Source: an uncultured Eubacteriales bacterium (GTDB lineage: Bacteria > Bacillota > Clostridia > Oscillospirales > Oscillospiraceae). Taken from it: 64,000 nt of DNA. A program made the position numbers and the translations under genes. The stretch lies in the NCBI GenBank assembly GCA_934597725.1, contig CAKTSK010000001.1, forward strand, positions 62,001 to 126,000, given 5' to 3'. Below are positions 8,304-15,511 of this stretch, in pieces. Within the stretch, counting starts at the first letter, position 1. The number at the start of each line of letters is the position of its first letter. The notes under the pieces were generated by a model. The model had not been told where the DNA came from, ran no database searches, and worked only from the letters and a program-made list of their open reading frames with translations.

Positions 8304-9101
8304 ATGAACATTTTCCTTCAAACCGCAGGTCCGGCAGAGGATCTGACCCTGCTGGTGACCACGCCGATCCCTCCGGCGGACAGGCCAGCCCTGTCCCGGC
8401 GCCTGCGGGCCATCCCCCAGCTGCTGCCCCGGCGGGTGTGGTTTCTCACGCCGCCGGTCCAGGGGGGCGTGGTCCGTTTGGCAGGCCCCGGCGAGCCCTT
8501 CAGCGCCAACGCCGCCGCGCTGGCTGCCCTGTCCTTTGCCGTGTCGCGGGGCGTCCGGCGGGAGAAAAAGCTGCCCGTAGAACTGGACGGCCTGGACGCC
8601 CCTTGTCCGGTCCACGTCAATCCTCTGGCCGGACAGGCCACCGTGACCCTGCCCCTGCCCCTGTCCGTGACCCGCGCGACCCTGCTGGGGCAGGAGATCC
8701 CCTTGGTGGTCTTTCCCGGCATCGTCCACGCCCTCTGGCGGGGCGCGCCGCCGGAGGAGGACGCTCTGCGCCAGGGGCTGGCCGGCCTGTGCCAGACCCA
8801 GCAGGTCCCCGCCGCCGGGGCCATGGGCTGGGACTTCCGGGCCGGGACCATGACCCCCACCGTCTATCTGACCCGTGAGGAAGCGCTGGTCTCCCGGACC
8901 ACCTGTGCCTCCGGCGCGGCGGCAGCAGCCGCCTGGACCGCCCTGCACAACCGGGAGACCCACCGGAAGCTGACCCTCCGCCAGCCGGGCGGGACCCTCC
9001 AGGCCAGCGCCCTCTGCCAGGGCGGGCGGCTGCACCGGCTGACGGTCACCCTGGACGTGGCCCTGGGCCTCTCCTATGATCTGACCCTGCCCGACCTCTG
9101 A
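8304..9101 (+). CDS. Diaminopimelate-epimerase-fold protein, probably not DapF itself
   Basis: 265 residues arranged as two similar halves, as in the DapF/PrpF/CntK fold. The second half has the loop TTCASGAAAAAAWTA, which matches the second catalytic-cysteine loop of DapF. In the first half the equivalent loop reads GEPFSANAAALAALSF, where DapF has Cys-Gly-Asn; the first catalytic cysteine is thus missing. It may be a racemase variant of different mechanism or a non-catalytic relative. I start at the ATG at 8304, since the ATG at 8298 lies inside the weak AGAG ribosome site. It is a single gene with its own promoter and terminator. Confidence 0.55.
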   Translation: MNIFLQTAGPAEDLTLLVTTPIPPADRPALSRRLRAIPQLLPRRVWFLTPPVQGGVVRLAGPGEPFSANAAALAALSFAVSRGVRREKKLPVELDGLDAPCPVHVNPLAGQATVTLPLPLSVTRATLLGQEIPLVVFPGIVHALWRGAPPEEDALRQGLAGLCQTQQVPAAGAMGWDFRAGTMTPTVYLTREEALVSRTTCASGAAAAAAWTALHNRETHRKLTLRQPGGTLQASALCQGGRLHRLTVTLDVALGLSYDLTLPDL

Positions 9102-9116
9102 TCCCCAAAACTGTCA

Positions 9117-9160
9117 CCGCCGGCAGCGAGCGTTCGCGCTCTGCTGCCGGCGGTCGTTTG
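9117..9160. terminator. Bidirectional terminator
   Basis: A 16-17 bp stem CCGCCGGCAGC...GCTGCCGGCGG with loop TTCG lies between the convergent DapF-like gene and the ABC-transporter ATPase gene. T-rich stretches follow on both strands. Confidence 0.8.
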
Positions 9161-9175
9161 TTGGGGCGATGTGGC

Positions 9176-9946
9176 TCAGTCGCCCTTGTATTTGTCCAAA
9201 AATTGCTGGGTCCGCAGCTGCTGGGGGTTGCCGAACACGGCGTCCGGCGTGCCCTCCTCCACCACCAGACCGCCGTCCATGAAGATGACCTGATCGGCCA
9301 CGTCCCGGGCGAAGCTCATCTCGTGGGTGACGATGATCATGGTGGTGTGCTGGTCGGCCAGCCCGCGGATGACCTTCAGCACCTCGCCGGTCAGCTCCGG
9401 GTCCAGGGCGGAGGTGGGTTCGTCAAAGCAGAGGATGTCCGGCTTCATGGCCAAGGCCCGGGCGATGGCCACCCGCTGCTGCTGGCCGCCGGAGAGCTGG
9501 TGGGGATAATTGCCCATCCGGTCCTGCAGGCCCATCTGGGCCAGCAGGGCCTCCCCTTCCCGGCGGATGTCCTCCAGCCGCTCGCCGGTCTTGCCGCCCT
9601 TGGCCATGAGCTTCCGGGCCAGGGTGACGTTTTCCAGGGCGGTGTATTGGGGAAAGAGGTTGAAGCTCTGAAAGACCAGACCGAAGTGCAGGCGCTTGCG
9701 GCGGATCTCCTTCTCCCGCTGGGTGGCCGGGTCGGCGGCGTCGAAGAGGACCTCGCCGGCCACGGTGATCTTCCCCCTGTCGGGAGTCTCCAAAAAGTTC
9801 AGGCACCGCAGCAGCGTCGTCTTGCCGCTGCCGGAGGAGCCGATGATGGCCAGGACCTGCCCGGCCTCCAGGGAGAAGTTGATGTCCTTGAGGACCTTGG
9901 TGGCCCCGAAGCTTTTCTCGATATGTTGTACGTCTAAGATCGCCAT
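9176..9946 (-). CDS. Amino-acid ABC transporter ATP-binding protein (GlnQ/HisP type)
   Basis: 256 residues. Walker A GSSGSGKTT, Q-loop region VFQSFNLFPQYT, signature LSGGQQQRVAIARALAM and Walker B ILCFDEPTSALDPEL with the downstream switch histidine in IIVTHEMSFARDVAD are complete. The VFQSFNLFP pattern is typical for polar-amino-acid importers. Start at 9946 behind AAGGAGG; the stop of the permease gene lies 10 nt upstream. It energises the permease at 9957-10739 for the binding protein at 10839-11681. Confidence 0.93.
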   Translation of the reverse strand: MAILDVQHIEKSFGATKVLKDINFSLEAGQVLAIIGSSGSGKTTLLRCLNFLETPDRGKITVAGEVLFDAADPATQREKEIRRKRLHFGLVFQSFNLFPQYTALENVTLARKLMAKGGKTGERLEDIRREGEALLAQMGLQDRMGNYPHQLSGGQQQRVAIARALAMKPDILCFDEPTSALDPELTGEVLKVIRGLADQHTTMIIVTHEMSFARDVADQVIFMDGGLVVEEGTPDAVFGNPQQLRTQQFLDKYKGD

Positions 9947-9956
9947 GGGAGCCTCC

Positions 9957-10739
9957 TTAGCGGAAATAGCTGAGCTTGCGCTCGATGAAGTTGAAGAGGA
10001 TGGTGAGGATGCCCACGAAGAGCAGGTAGAACACGCCGGTATAGAACAGGGGCCAGGTGACACCGCTGGCTTTGATGTAAGACTCGCCAGCTTTGATGAG
10101 TTCGGTCACAGCAATGATCCGGGCCAGAGAGGTGTCCTTGACCAGGGTGATGATCTCGTTGGACATAGGGGGCACGATGCGCTTGATCATTTGCAGCAAG
10201 GTAATCTTAAAGAAAATCTGCCGCCGGGTCAGGCCTAACACCTGAGCAGCCTCTCGCTGCCCCACTGGAACCCCTTGGATGCCGCCTCGGTAGATTACCG
10301 AGAAGTAGCAGGCATAGTTGACAGTAAAGGCCACGATAGAGGCCACCATACGGCCATTGCTTCCCCAGACGGTATTGCCAAGCCACAGGCCAGGTCCATA
10401 GTAAATAATCATTAGCTGAAGCATCAGCGGCGTACCACGGACCACCCAGACAATGACATCTGTCAGGACATGAATTGGCCGAAATGTCGCCAGCGCTTTA
10501 ATAAATGCACTGGGTTCCTCTGGCTTGGCCGGGAGATCATCGGCACCTGTCAGTTCCGCAGTCTCAACCGCTTTTTTCGGTTTCTTGGGACGAAGCAGAA
10601 AGCGAAACGGCGCCCACTTGCTCATGGACCCAAAGGCCACCACCAGCCCCAGAGGCAAGCCAAAGAGCAAGGTAAAGCCAAACAGCTGGGTAGACGCTTT
10701 CAAGCCTTCCAGCAAGGCTAACGTTACACTCCAAAACAT
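9957..10739 (-). CDS. Amino-acid ABC transporter permease (HisMQ/GlnP family) with an extra cytoplasmic loop
   Basis: 260 residues with about five membrane helices. The EAA coupling loop reads PVGQREAAQVLGLTRRQIFF and VRGTPLMLQLMIIYYGPGLW is the usual early motif. Between the first helices and this motif there is an insert of about 45 charged and Pro-rich residues (residues about 48-95, including KPKKAVETAELTG) that typical family members lack. It forms the membrane channel for the adjacent ATPase. A stem-loop at 10777-10811 separates it from the binding-protein gene and may set unequal expression. Confidence 0.9.
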   Translation of the reverse strand: MFWSVTLALLEGLKASTQLFGFTLLFGLPLGLVVAFGSMSKWAPFRFLLRPKKPKKAVETAELTGADDLPAKPEEPSAFIKALATFRPIHVLTDVIVWVVRGTPLMLQLMIIYYGPGLWLGNTVWGSNGRMVASIVAFTVNYACYFSVIYRGGIQGVPVGQREAAQVLGLTRRQIFFKITLLQMIKRIVPPMSNEIITLVKDTSLARIIAVTELIKAGESYIKASGVTWPLFYTGVFYLLFVGILTILFNFIERKLSYFR

Positions 10740-10776
10740 GAAAAAACACTCCTCGATCGATGGGTTTCTAAGCTGT

Positions 10777-10811
10777 CCAAAGGCAGAGAGTCTCGGACTC
10801 TCTGCCTTTGG
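10777..10811 (-). promoter_or_regulatory. Intergenic stem-loop between binding protein and permease
   Basis: A perfect 16-bp stem (CCAAAGGCAGAGAGTC, 3-nt loop) without a following T tract on either strand. It looks like an mRNA-stabilising or partial-termination hairpin that would keep binding-protein message above permease message. Confidence 0.6.
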
Positions 10812-10838
10812 CGCAATATGACATAAGGGGGGATCAAA

Positions 10839-11681
10839 TCACTTCGCAGCGGTCACGACCACCTGGGAATTGCTGCAATAGGGGTTGGTGCAGGCCATGG
10901 CGTTGGTGACCTCGTCGGTGAGGGTCATGCCGTTCCAGACCACGTCGATGCTCTTGGAGTCCAGCTCCATGATCTTGTTGTCCCAGTCGATGACCACGAA
11001 CTCCACCTGCACGCCCAGCTGCTCGGCCACCAGCTTGGCCAGGTCGGCGTCGAAGCCGATCCAGTTGCCGCTCTCGTCCTTGTAGTCCATGGGGGCAAAC
11101 TCGGTGATGCCCACGATGAGGGTGCCCTTCTCCTGGATGTAGGCCACGTCGCCGCCCTCAGCGGGGGTGAACTCCTTGGCGGCGGGCTGCTCCAGCAACG
11201 CGTCCTCCAGCTTGTAGGTGGCAGCCACTTCCTTCATGGTGCCGTCGGCATAGGCCTCGGCCAGGACGAAGTTGATGAACTCGGCCAGATCGGAGTCCTT
11301 GCGGCAGCCGACGCCGTAGTTCTCGCTGGTCAGCTTCTCGCTGTCATAGACCAGGTCGGGATAGCTGGTGCCCTCGCCGGTCATGGTGGCGGCCATGAGC
11401 AGGTCGATCACAGCGGCGTCGGAGGTGCCGGCCTGGACCTCCATGAGGGCGTCGGCCTGGGAGGTGACGGAGTTGAACTCCCAGCCCTTCTCCTTGGCCA
11501 CGGCCTCGCCGGCGCTGCCGGCTTCCACGGCGTAGACCAGCTTCTCGTTCTTGTCCTGGGTCTCGCCCTGGCTCTGTTCCTCGCCCTGGGGGGCGGAGTC
11601 GGCGGCGGGCTGCTGGCCGCAAGCGGCCAACAGGGTGCAGCACATCATGGCTGCCAGCAAGAGTGCAAGTGCTTTTTTCAT
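10839..11681 (-). CDS. Amino-acid ABC transporter substrate-binding lipoprotein, apparently circularly permuted
   Basis: 280 residues. A lipobox (LLAAC, Cys21) gives a lipid anchor. In ordinary SBP_bac_3 proteins lobe 1 comes first. Here residues about 47-163 correspond to lobe 2 plus the C-terminal helix (KLVYAVEAGSAGEAVAKE; AAVIDLLMA; ADGTMKEVAATYKLED), and residues about 186-280 correspond to lobe 1 (GTLIVGITEFAPMDYKDESG; IGFDADLAKLVAEQLG; DVVWNGMTLTDEV; QVVVTAAK). The protein ends where a normal one crosses to lobe 2. The Arg that usually follows the Thr-x-Glu motif of lobe 1 is replaced (TDEVTN). Start ATG 11681 is preceded by GGAG at 9 nt. It feeds the permease and ATPase downstream. 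Confidence 0.85.
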   Translation of the reverse strand: MKKALALLLAAMMCCTLLAACGQQPAADSAPQGEEQSQGETQDKNEKLVYAVEAGSAGEAVAKEKGWEFNSVTSQADALMEVQAGTSDAAVIDLLMAATMTGEGTSYPDLVYDSEKLTSENYGVGCRKDSDLAEFINFVLAEAYADGTMKEVAATYKLEDALLEQPAAKEFTPAEGGDVAYIQEKGTLIVGITEFAPMDYKDESGNWIGFDADLAKLVAEQLGVQVEFVVIDWDNKIMELDSKSIDVVWNGMTLTDEVTNAMACTNPYCSNSQVVVTAAK

Positions 11682-11766
11682 GTTTGAACGCTCCATTTCT
11701 TCTCATTCTTGGTTGCTTCTCTGTTGCCACGAATCGTTTAGCACTCTATCGTGGTAAAGCACTAAC

Positions 11767-11794
11767 ATGATACCATATCACCACAGGATTGCAA
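11767..11794 (-). promoter_or_regulatory. Promoter of the amino-acid ABC operon with nearby repeats
   Basis: Minus strand TTGCAA (11789-11794), 16-nt spacer and TATCAT (11767-11772). Just downstream an inverted repeat CCACGA/TCGTGG (11727-11732 and 11749-11754) and a repeated AGCACT could bind a repressor. Confidence 0.55.
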
Positions 11795-11879
11795 GGGCCC
11801 CGACCTCATTTTTTTATTTTCAGCAGATTGCACAATTCCCCCTTCCCCTCTCCGGCGCCGTCCGGCGTGTTCCAGAAGA

Positions 11880-11909
11880 GAAACGCCCCGGCGGGAATCC
11901 CGCCGGGGC
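11880..11909 (-). terminator. Terminator of the stalk/deacetylase-like gene
   Basis: An 11-bp GC stem (GCCCCGGCGGG, loop of 3-4 nt, at 11885-11909) is followed on the minus strand by GTTTCTC. It sits 22 nt after the stop. Confidence 0.65.
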
Positions 11910-11931
11910 ATGAGGCCCTGTCCGGGCCGAT

Positions 11932-13155
11932 TCAGTATCGGGTCTCGCGCGGGGCGAGGAAGGTGTCTCCGTCTTTCTGCAGCTGGGTCAGCACCCCGGC
12001 CAGCGGGCCGCCGGCGCGCTGGCTGTCCAGCAGCAGCCGGAAGGGGGCGGAGGACCCGGCCCCGTTGCTGAGCAGGGTCTCATAGGTCTGGGTGGCGTCC
12101 GTGACGGCGGTGAGGGTCAGGCCCGGGGCCCAGCAGAGGTAGCCGGCGTCCGCCAGTTCCTCGTCGCTGCCCAGCACGAACCAGGTCTCCTGGCAGAGGA
12201 TGTCCGCCAGCTGCCGGCTGCCCTGCTCCACGCTGGCCAGCCGCTGCTCCGGGGTCTTGCCGGCGGGGATGAGCCCCACCTTGTGGCCTCGTCCGGCGGC
12301 CTGCCGCACCTGATCGGCGCACCGGTCCACCTCGCCGGCCGGGAAAAAGACCACACAGCCGGCCCCCACCGAGGCGATGGCGTCCAAAGTCGCCGTGAGG
12401 TCGGTGCCGGCGCTGGCCCGCACCCCCAGGGAGAGGGAAAAGGTGGGCGCCGGGGCGGCGTTGTCGGGGATCTCCGGGGCCACCGGCTCGTTGGGGTCCG
12501 CCGGCTTTTGGGGCGCGGGGGGCGTGACCGGAGTCTCCGGCCCGGGGACCGTGCCGCCCTGACCGCTGCCGTTCTGGCCGCCGCCCTGGCCGCCGTTGGG
12601 CGACTGGTTCTGGTTCAGCCCGTTCACCCGGCTGCGCAGGATCGAGGCCGCCGAACTCAGGAACAGGCTGTCGCTGAGCATGGCGTTGCCGTCTTTGATC
12701 CGCAGCAGGGGGCCGTATTCGGTGCTGTGGAAGGAGTAGGTCAGGCCGAAATACCGGCACACGGCATAGGCCGGGACATAGTACGCTCCGTTCTGCCGCA
12801 ACACCCGGCTGGGCACCGGGGGATCGTCTCCCAGCGCCGTGGCGGCGCCGCTGGACAGGTGGAAGGTAAGGGTCTTGCCCGACAGGTTATAGAACACCAG
12901 GTCCTCATTGTTGTTCACCAGCCCGTAATAGACCCCGAAGTTCACCCCCGTCACCCCGCTGCTGAAGGCGGTGGCGGGCACATAGATCCAGCCGCCGCTC
13001 TGGATCGGCGTGGTCTGGGTGGATTGGGGGGCCAGGGTGTCGTTGAGCGAGAGAAAGAAGAGATCTTCCGCCGCCGACGAGGGCACCACCAGCAGCGCCA
13101 GGGCCAGGGCCAGGGCGCAGCAGAACGAGAGGGCAGAGCGGCACAGTCGTTTCAT
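11932..13155 (-). CDS. Exported protein: stalk-like N-terminal domain plus degenerate polysaccharide-deacetylase-like C-terminal domain
   Basis: 407 residues with a signal peptide (LALALALLVVPSSAAED). Residues about 35-175 resemble copper-amine-oxidase-N/stalk domains (GGWIYVPATAFSSG; NGAYYVPAYAVCRYFGLTYS). A linker rich in Gly, Gln, Pro and Asn spans about 185-235. Residues 236-407 follow the outline of a NodB deacetylase (GAGCVVFFPAGEVDRCADQV; QAAGRGHKVGLIPAGK) but lack the Asp-Asp and His-x3-His metal residues, so catalysis is unlikely. It may bind glycan. The start is the ATG at 13155 behind AAAGGAGG; an overlapping ATG in another frame at 13159 is rejected. A promoter lies at 13250-13278. 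Confidence 0.65.
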   Translation of the reverse strand: MKRLCRSALSFCCALALALALLVVPSSAAEDLFFLSLNDTLAPQSTQTTPIQSGGWIYVPATAFSSGVTGVNFGVYYGLVNNNEDLVFYNLSGKTLTFHLSSGAATALGDDPPVPSRVLRQNGAYYVPAYAVCRYFGLTYSFHSTEYGPLLRIKDGNAMLSDSLFLSSAASILRSRVNGLNQNQSPNGGQGGGQNGSGQGGTVPGPETPVTPPAPQKPADPNEPVAPEIPDNAAPAPTFSLSLGVRASAGTDLTATLDAIASVGAGCVVFFPAGEVDRCADQVRQAAGRGHKVGLIPAGKTPEQRLASVEQGSRQLADILCQETWFVLGSDEELADAGYLCWAPGLTLTAVTDATQTYETLLSNGAGSSAPFRLLLDSQRAGGPLAGVLTQLQKDGDTFLAPRETRY

Positions 13156-13249
13156 TCATCCCCCCTCCTTTCGGGGCATGGTCCGGGGGCCGGCCCCGGT
13201 GGGTCTTGGGTACGTTCCTTCCGCCGGGGACACCGGCGGGTTTGCCCAA

Positions 13250-13278
13250 AGTATACCATGCGCCCGGCGGATTTTCAA
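13250..13278 (-). promoter_or_regulatory. Promoter of the stalk/deacetylase-like gene
   Basis: Minus strand TTGAAA (13273-13278), 17-nt spacer and TATACT (13250-13255). The -35 box lies in the last codons of the upstream HTH gene. Confidence 0.65.
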
Positions 13279-13520
13279 TCCTTCTTCTCCCCGGCGGCCT
13301 GCCGCGCCTGCTCCTCCTCGGCCAGGTTTTCCTCCAGGCAGCAGAGCTCCTCCACCGTCACCCCGAACAGCCGGGCCATGCGGTAGGCCAGCATCAGGGA
13401 GGGTTTGTACTGCGCTTTTTCAATGGAAATGATGGTCCGGGAGGTCACATGGACCTGGTCTGCCAGCTGCTGCTGGGTCATGTTCGCTGCCTTCCGCAGC
13501 TGCTTTACCTTTGTTTTCAT
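13275..13520 (-). CDS. XRE-family transcriptional regulator (YozG-like, 81 aa)
   Basis: 81 residues that are mostly one Cro/cI helix-turn-helix: NMTQQQLADQVHVTSRTIIS, then EKAQYKPSLMLAYRMARLFG and VTVEELCCLEEN. This short type is common in Firmicutes and usually controls itself and neighbouring genes. AAGGAGG precedes the ATG by 6 nt. A TTGACA at about 13597-13602 on the minus strand has no good -10 box, so its promoter is uncertain. It could govern the exported protein encoded next downstream. Confidence 0.88.
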   Translation of the reverse strand: MKTKVKQLRKAANMTQQQLADQVHVTSRTIISIEKAQYKPSLMLAYRMARLFGVTVEELCCLEENLAEEEQARQAAGEKKD

Positions 13521-13632
13521 GGTGCCCTCCTTATTGGGTCCAGAGGAAGCTGCCTTCCTGTCATCGTGTGTTCCATGTTGTCAGACCCGGCGCCGTTTGT
13601 CAAGCCTTCCGGCCCGCCACGGTCCCGTTCAG

Positions 13633-13678
13633 GGAACAAAAACGCGCCGATCCAGCTGGATCGGCGCGTTTTTGTTCC
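13633..13678. terminator. Terminator: perfect 46-bp palindrome
   Basis: A 21-bp perfect stem (arm includes AACAAAAACGCGCCGATCC, loop AGCT) with T5 in the descending arm. It lies downstream of the Spo0A-C-like gene and upstream of the HTH gene, and terminates the former. Confidence 0.85.
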
Positions 13679-13770
13679 AGAGGTATCCTTTCCGAAGGGG
13701 ACGTTCCGGTGTGGAGCTGCCAGGCTGCGTCTGCTGCCGCAAAGACATCCGGCGGCTCTGCCGCCGGCCT

Positions 13771-14109
13771 TCACTGGCCGGCGCGCACTGCCGAGGACAG
13801 GATCGCCAGCAGCTGGGCGGAACTGGGCTTGCGGTCCAGAGGCCGCTGGGCCAGGCTGGCCAGGAGCGCGGGGTTTTCCCGCCAGATCACCGTGCCCACG
13901 GTGCGGATGTTTCGTTCTGCCGCTTTCCAGTTGGTCCCAAACTGCTTTGCCACCTGGGGATAGACCCACTTGGTGACCAACGCCAGGCGCTCCCGGCGCT
14001 GGTCACACAGCCACACCCCATACAGCAGGTAAGCGTGGCCCGTATAGTTTTCCGTGACGCCAAGGCGATGCAGCAGGGTTTCTATTTGCAGTCGTTCCAT
14101 GGTTTCCAT
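13771..14109 (-). CDS. Orphan Spo0A C-terminal-domain-like protein
   Basis: 112 residues that align by pattern with the DNA-binding effector domain of Spo0A: YTGHAYLLYGVWLCDQRRER, then LVTKWVYPQVAKQFGTN, then KAAERNIRTVGTVIWREN. No receiver domain is encoded, so phosphorelay control is absent. It may bind 0A-like boxes or act as a competitor of Spo0A; this is inference. I start at the ATG at 14109 behind GGGAAAGA; an ATG at 14139 would overlap the upstream gene. It is the second gene of a two-gene operon with the small HTH protein at 14136-14360 (26 nt between them) and ends at a strong terminator. Confidence 0.68.
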   Translation of the reverse strand: METMERLQIETLLHRLGVTENYTGHAYLLYGVWLCDQRRERLALVTKWVYPQVAKQFGTNWKAAERNIRTVGTVIWRENPALLASLAQRPLDRKPSSAQLLAILSSAVRAGQ

Positions 14110-14135
14110 CTGTCTTTCCCTGCTCGTGTCGATCG

Positions 14136-14360
14136 TCAATGGATGAGCACCTGTCCCAACAGCCTCGGGCAGCGCAGCGAGATCTCTCCCAGGATCTTGT
14201 CAATGGTCTTGGCCCTGGGATTTCCCTGCTCATTCCGGTACAAGTACAGATTTGAAAGGGTAATGTCAAACTCCACTGCCATTTCTATGCAGGTTTTCTG
14301 GGTAATCTGCTGATACTGCTGCAGCAATTCGGAAAGATACTGGTTGACTGTTTTTTCCAT
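14136..14360 (-). CDS. Small HTH protein upstream of the Spo0A-C-like gene
   Basis: 74 residues. The stretch CIEMAVEFDITLSNLYLYRN followed by GNPRAKTIDKILGEISLRCP reads as a degenerate Cro/cI-type HTH. The ATG at 14360 has AAGGAGGG 6 nt upstream. Both genes of the operon encode putative DNA-binding proteins without sensor domains. Family not recognised beyond that. Confidence 0.6.
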   Translation of the reverse strand: MEKTVNQYLSELLQQYQQITQKTCIEMAVEFDITLSNLYLYRNEQGNPRAKTIDKILGEISLRCPRLLGQVLIH

Positions 14361-14415
14361 AACACCCTCCTTCTGGACACGATTTTGGCAAAGAACGTCA
14401 GGTTTTGCCAACTCA

Positions 14416-14443
14416 TATATAGGAATTTTACGCGCAGCTGCAA
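14416..14443 (-). promoter_or_regulatory. Possible promoter of the HTH/Spo0A-C pair
   Basis: Minus strand TTGCAG (14438-14443), 16-nt spacer and TATATA (14416-14421). Confidence 0.4.
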
Positions 14444-14588
14444 GGCGCTCTCCCTGGTCTGTCCACCGCAGCGGCTGGATCTCTCCGGCATGTGTAAGGA
14501 TACCACGTCCGCAGTTGTTTGACCGCTGTCTCTCTCCGGCGGACAGGCCCGGGCGAAAAATTGGCGAAAACTTTTCTTGCCTTTGCTC

Positions 14589-14617
14589 TTGCTTTTTTCC
14601 GGAGCAGAGGTTACAAT
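14589..14617 (+). promoter_or_regulatory. Promoter of the DUF1292 gene
   Basis: TTGCTT (14589-14594), 17-nt spacer and TACAAT (14612-14617). Confidence 0.6.
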
Positions 14618-14647
14618 GGGGGCAGACAGACAAAGGAGACACGTTTT

Positions 14648-14938
14648 ATGAGCGAAGAATACGGCGCCAACTTCATCACCGTCACCGACGAGGACGGCAA
14701 CGAATTTGAGTTGGAGCATCTGGATACCCTGGAATGGAACGGCCAGACCTACCTGGCCTTTTTCCCCGCCGTGCAGGAGGGGGAAGAGGAAAACGAGGAG
14801 GAAATGGGGCTGGTGATCCTCAAGTCCATCCAGGAAAACGGCGAGGAGATCCTCTCCACGCTGGACAGTGACGAGGAGATCGAGGCCGTCTATCAGGAAT
14901 TCATGAAGGAACTCTTCTCGGAAGAAGAGGACGGCTGA
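14648..14938 (+). CDS. DUF1292 (YrzB-like) acidic protein
   Basis: 96 residues, very acidic, with the pattern ITVTDEDGNEFELEHLDTLE, then QTYLAFFPA and MGLVILKSIQENGEEILSTL, which is the DUF1292/YrzB family. Its role is unknown; in many Firmicutes it sits beside yrrK and yrzL, but not here. AAAGGAG precedes the ATG at 14648. The 6S RNA candidate begins 36 nt after its stop, with no clear promoter between, so the RNA may be processed from this transcript. Confidence 0.85.
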   Translation: MSEEYGANFITVTDEDGNEFELEHLDTLEWNGQTYLAFFPAVQEGEEENEEEMGLVILKSIQENGEEILSTLDSDEEIEAVYQEFMKELFSEEEDG

Positions 14939-14973
14939 CCGCCCCCCTCCTTTCCGTCAACCAACCAACGAAC

Positions 14974-15158
14974 GCCCTGCTCGGTGCGTGGAACTGGACC
15001 CTTTTAAACCCACATTTCTCAAACGGGACGCTCACTCGCCCTGTGGATCGCAGGCCTCCCGGCCCCGGCCGGAAGTTGGAAGCGAAGAAGCAAGGCGGAG
15101 GCGACCCACCTGCCACCCCGTGCAGGTTTTAATTGGGTCCCCACGGCCAGAGCGGGGC
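14974..15158 (+). ncRNA. ssrS: 6S RNA (SsrS)
   Basis: About 185 nt folding as a long rod. The 5-prime end GCCCTGCTC pairs with the 3-prime GAGCGGGGC; CGTGG pairs with CCACG; GGACCC at 14995 pairs with GGGTCC at 15135. The segment TTTAAACCCACATTTCTCAA followed by CGGGACG is the one I associate with clostridial 6S RNAs, and the central bubble is flanked on the 3-prime side by the hairpin ACCTGC...GCAGGT. 6S RNA binds sigma-A RNA polymerase and downregulates it in stationary phase. The ends are set by the outer stem and could shift by several nucleotides. Confidence 0.82.
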
Positions 15159-15198
15159 TTTCTGCTGCCTTTTCCGGCGGCGCTCCCCGCCGCCCGGT

Positions 15199-15243
15199 CT
15201 GCCGGCTCTGCCCCGCCAAAATTGGCGGCGGCAGTCTTTTTTT
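15199..15243 (+). terminator. Terminator downstream of the 6S RNA
   Basis: Outer stem CTGCCG/CGGCAG and inner stem CCGCCAA/TTGGCGG, followed by TCTTTTTTT. It would stop transcription reading through 6S RNA. 15159-15198 and 15245-15398 hold nothing else I recognise. Confidence 0.75.
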
Positions 15244-15398
15244 GCCCTTTTTTCCGGTTTTCCCCCCGCCCCTTGGGCGAAAAACACCGGGGAAGCCGGG
15301 CGCACACCGGCCCCGTCTGGCAGCGCCGTATTGTCAAGTATGCAGAATCACTAAATTTTCACCACTATTCTTGGTGGATATTTTCATCCAGTTATAAC

Positions 15399-15427
15399 TT
15401 GCCAGCACCCTTTATCAATGCTATACT
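15399..15427 (+). promoter_or_regulatory. Promoter of the alcohol dehydrogenase gene
   Basis: TTGCCA (15399-15404), 17-nt spacer and TATACT (15422-15427). An imperfect inverted repeat CACCA...TGGTG at 15360-15378 lies upstream and might bind a regulator. Confidence 0.7.
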
Positions 15428-15511
15428 AAAGCCATAGATCGGCAGGCCATATTTTGTGGTCAAACCGTATAAAAACATTTGAGTATTATTTTTGGAAAGG
15501 ATGCGATCCCT

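Noticed and set aside
10777..10811. Terminator between binding protein and permease
   Set aside because: The stem is strong but no T tract follows on either strand, so I list it as a stabilising stem-loop.
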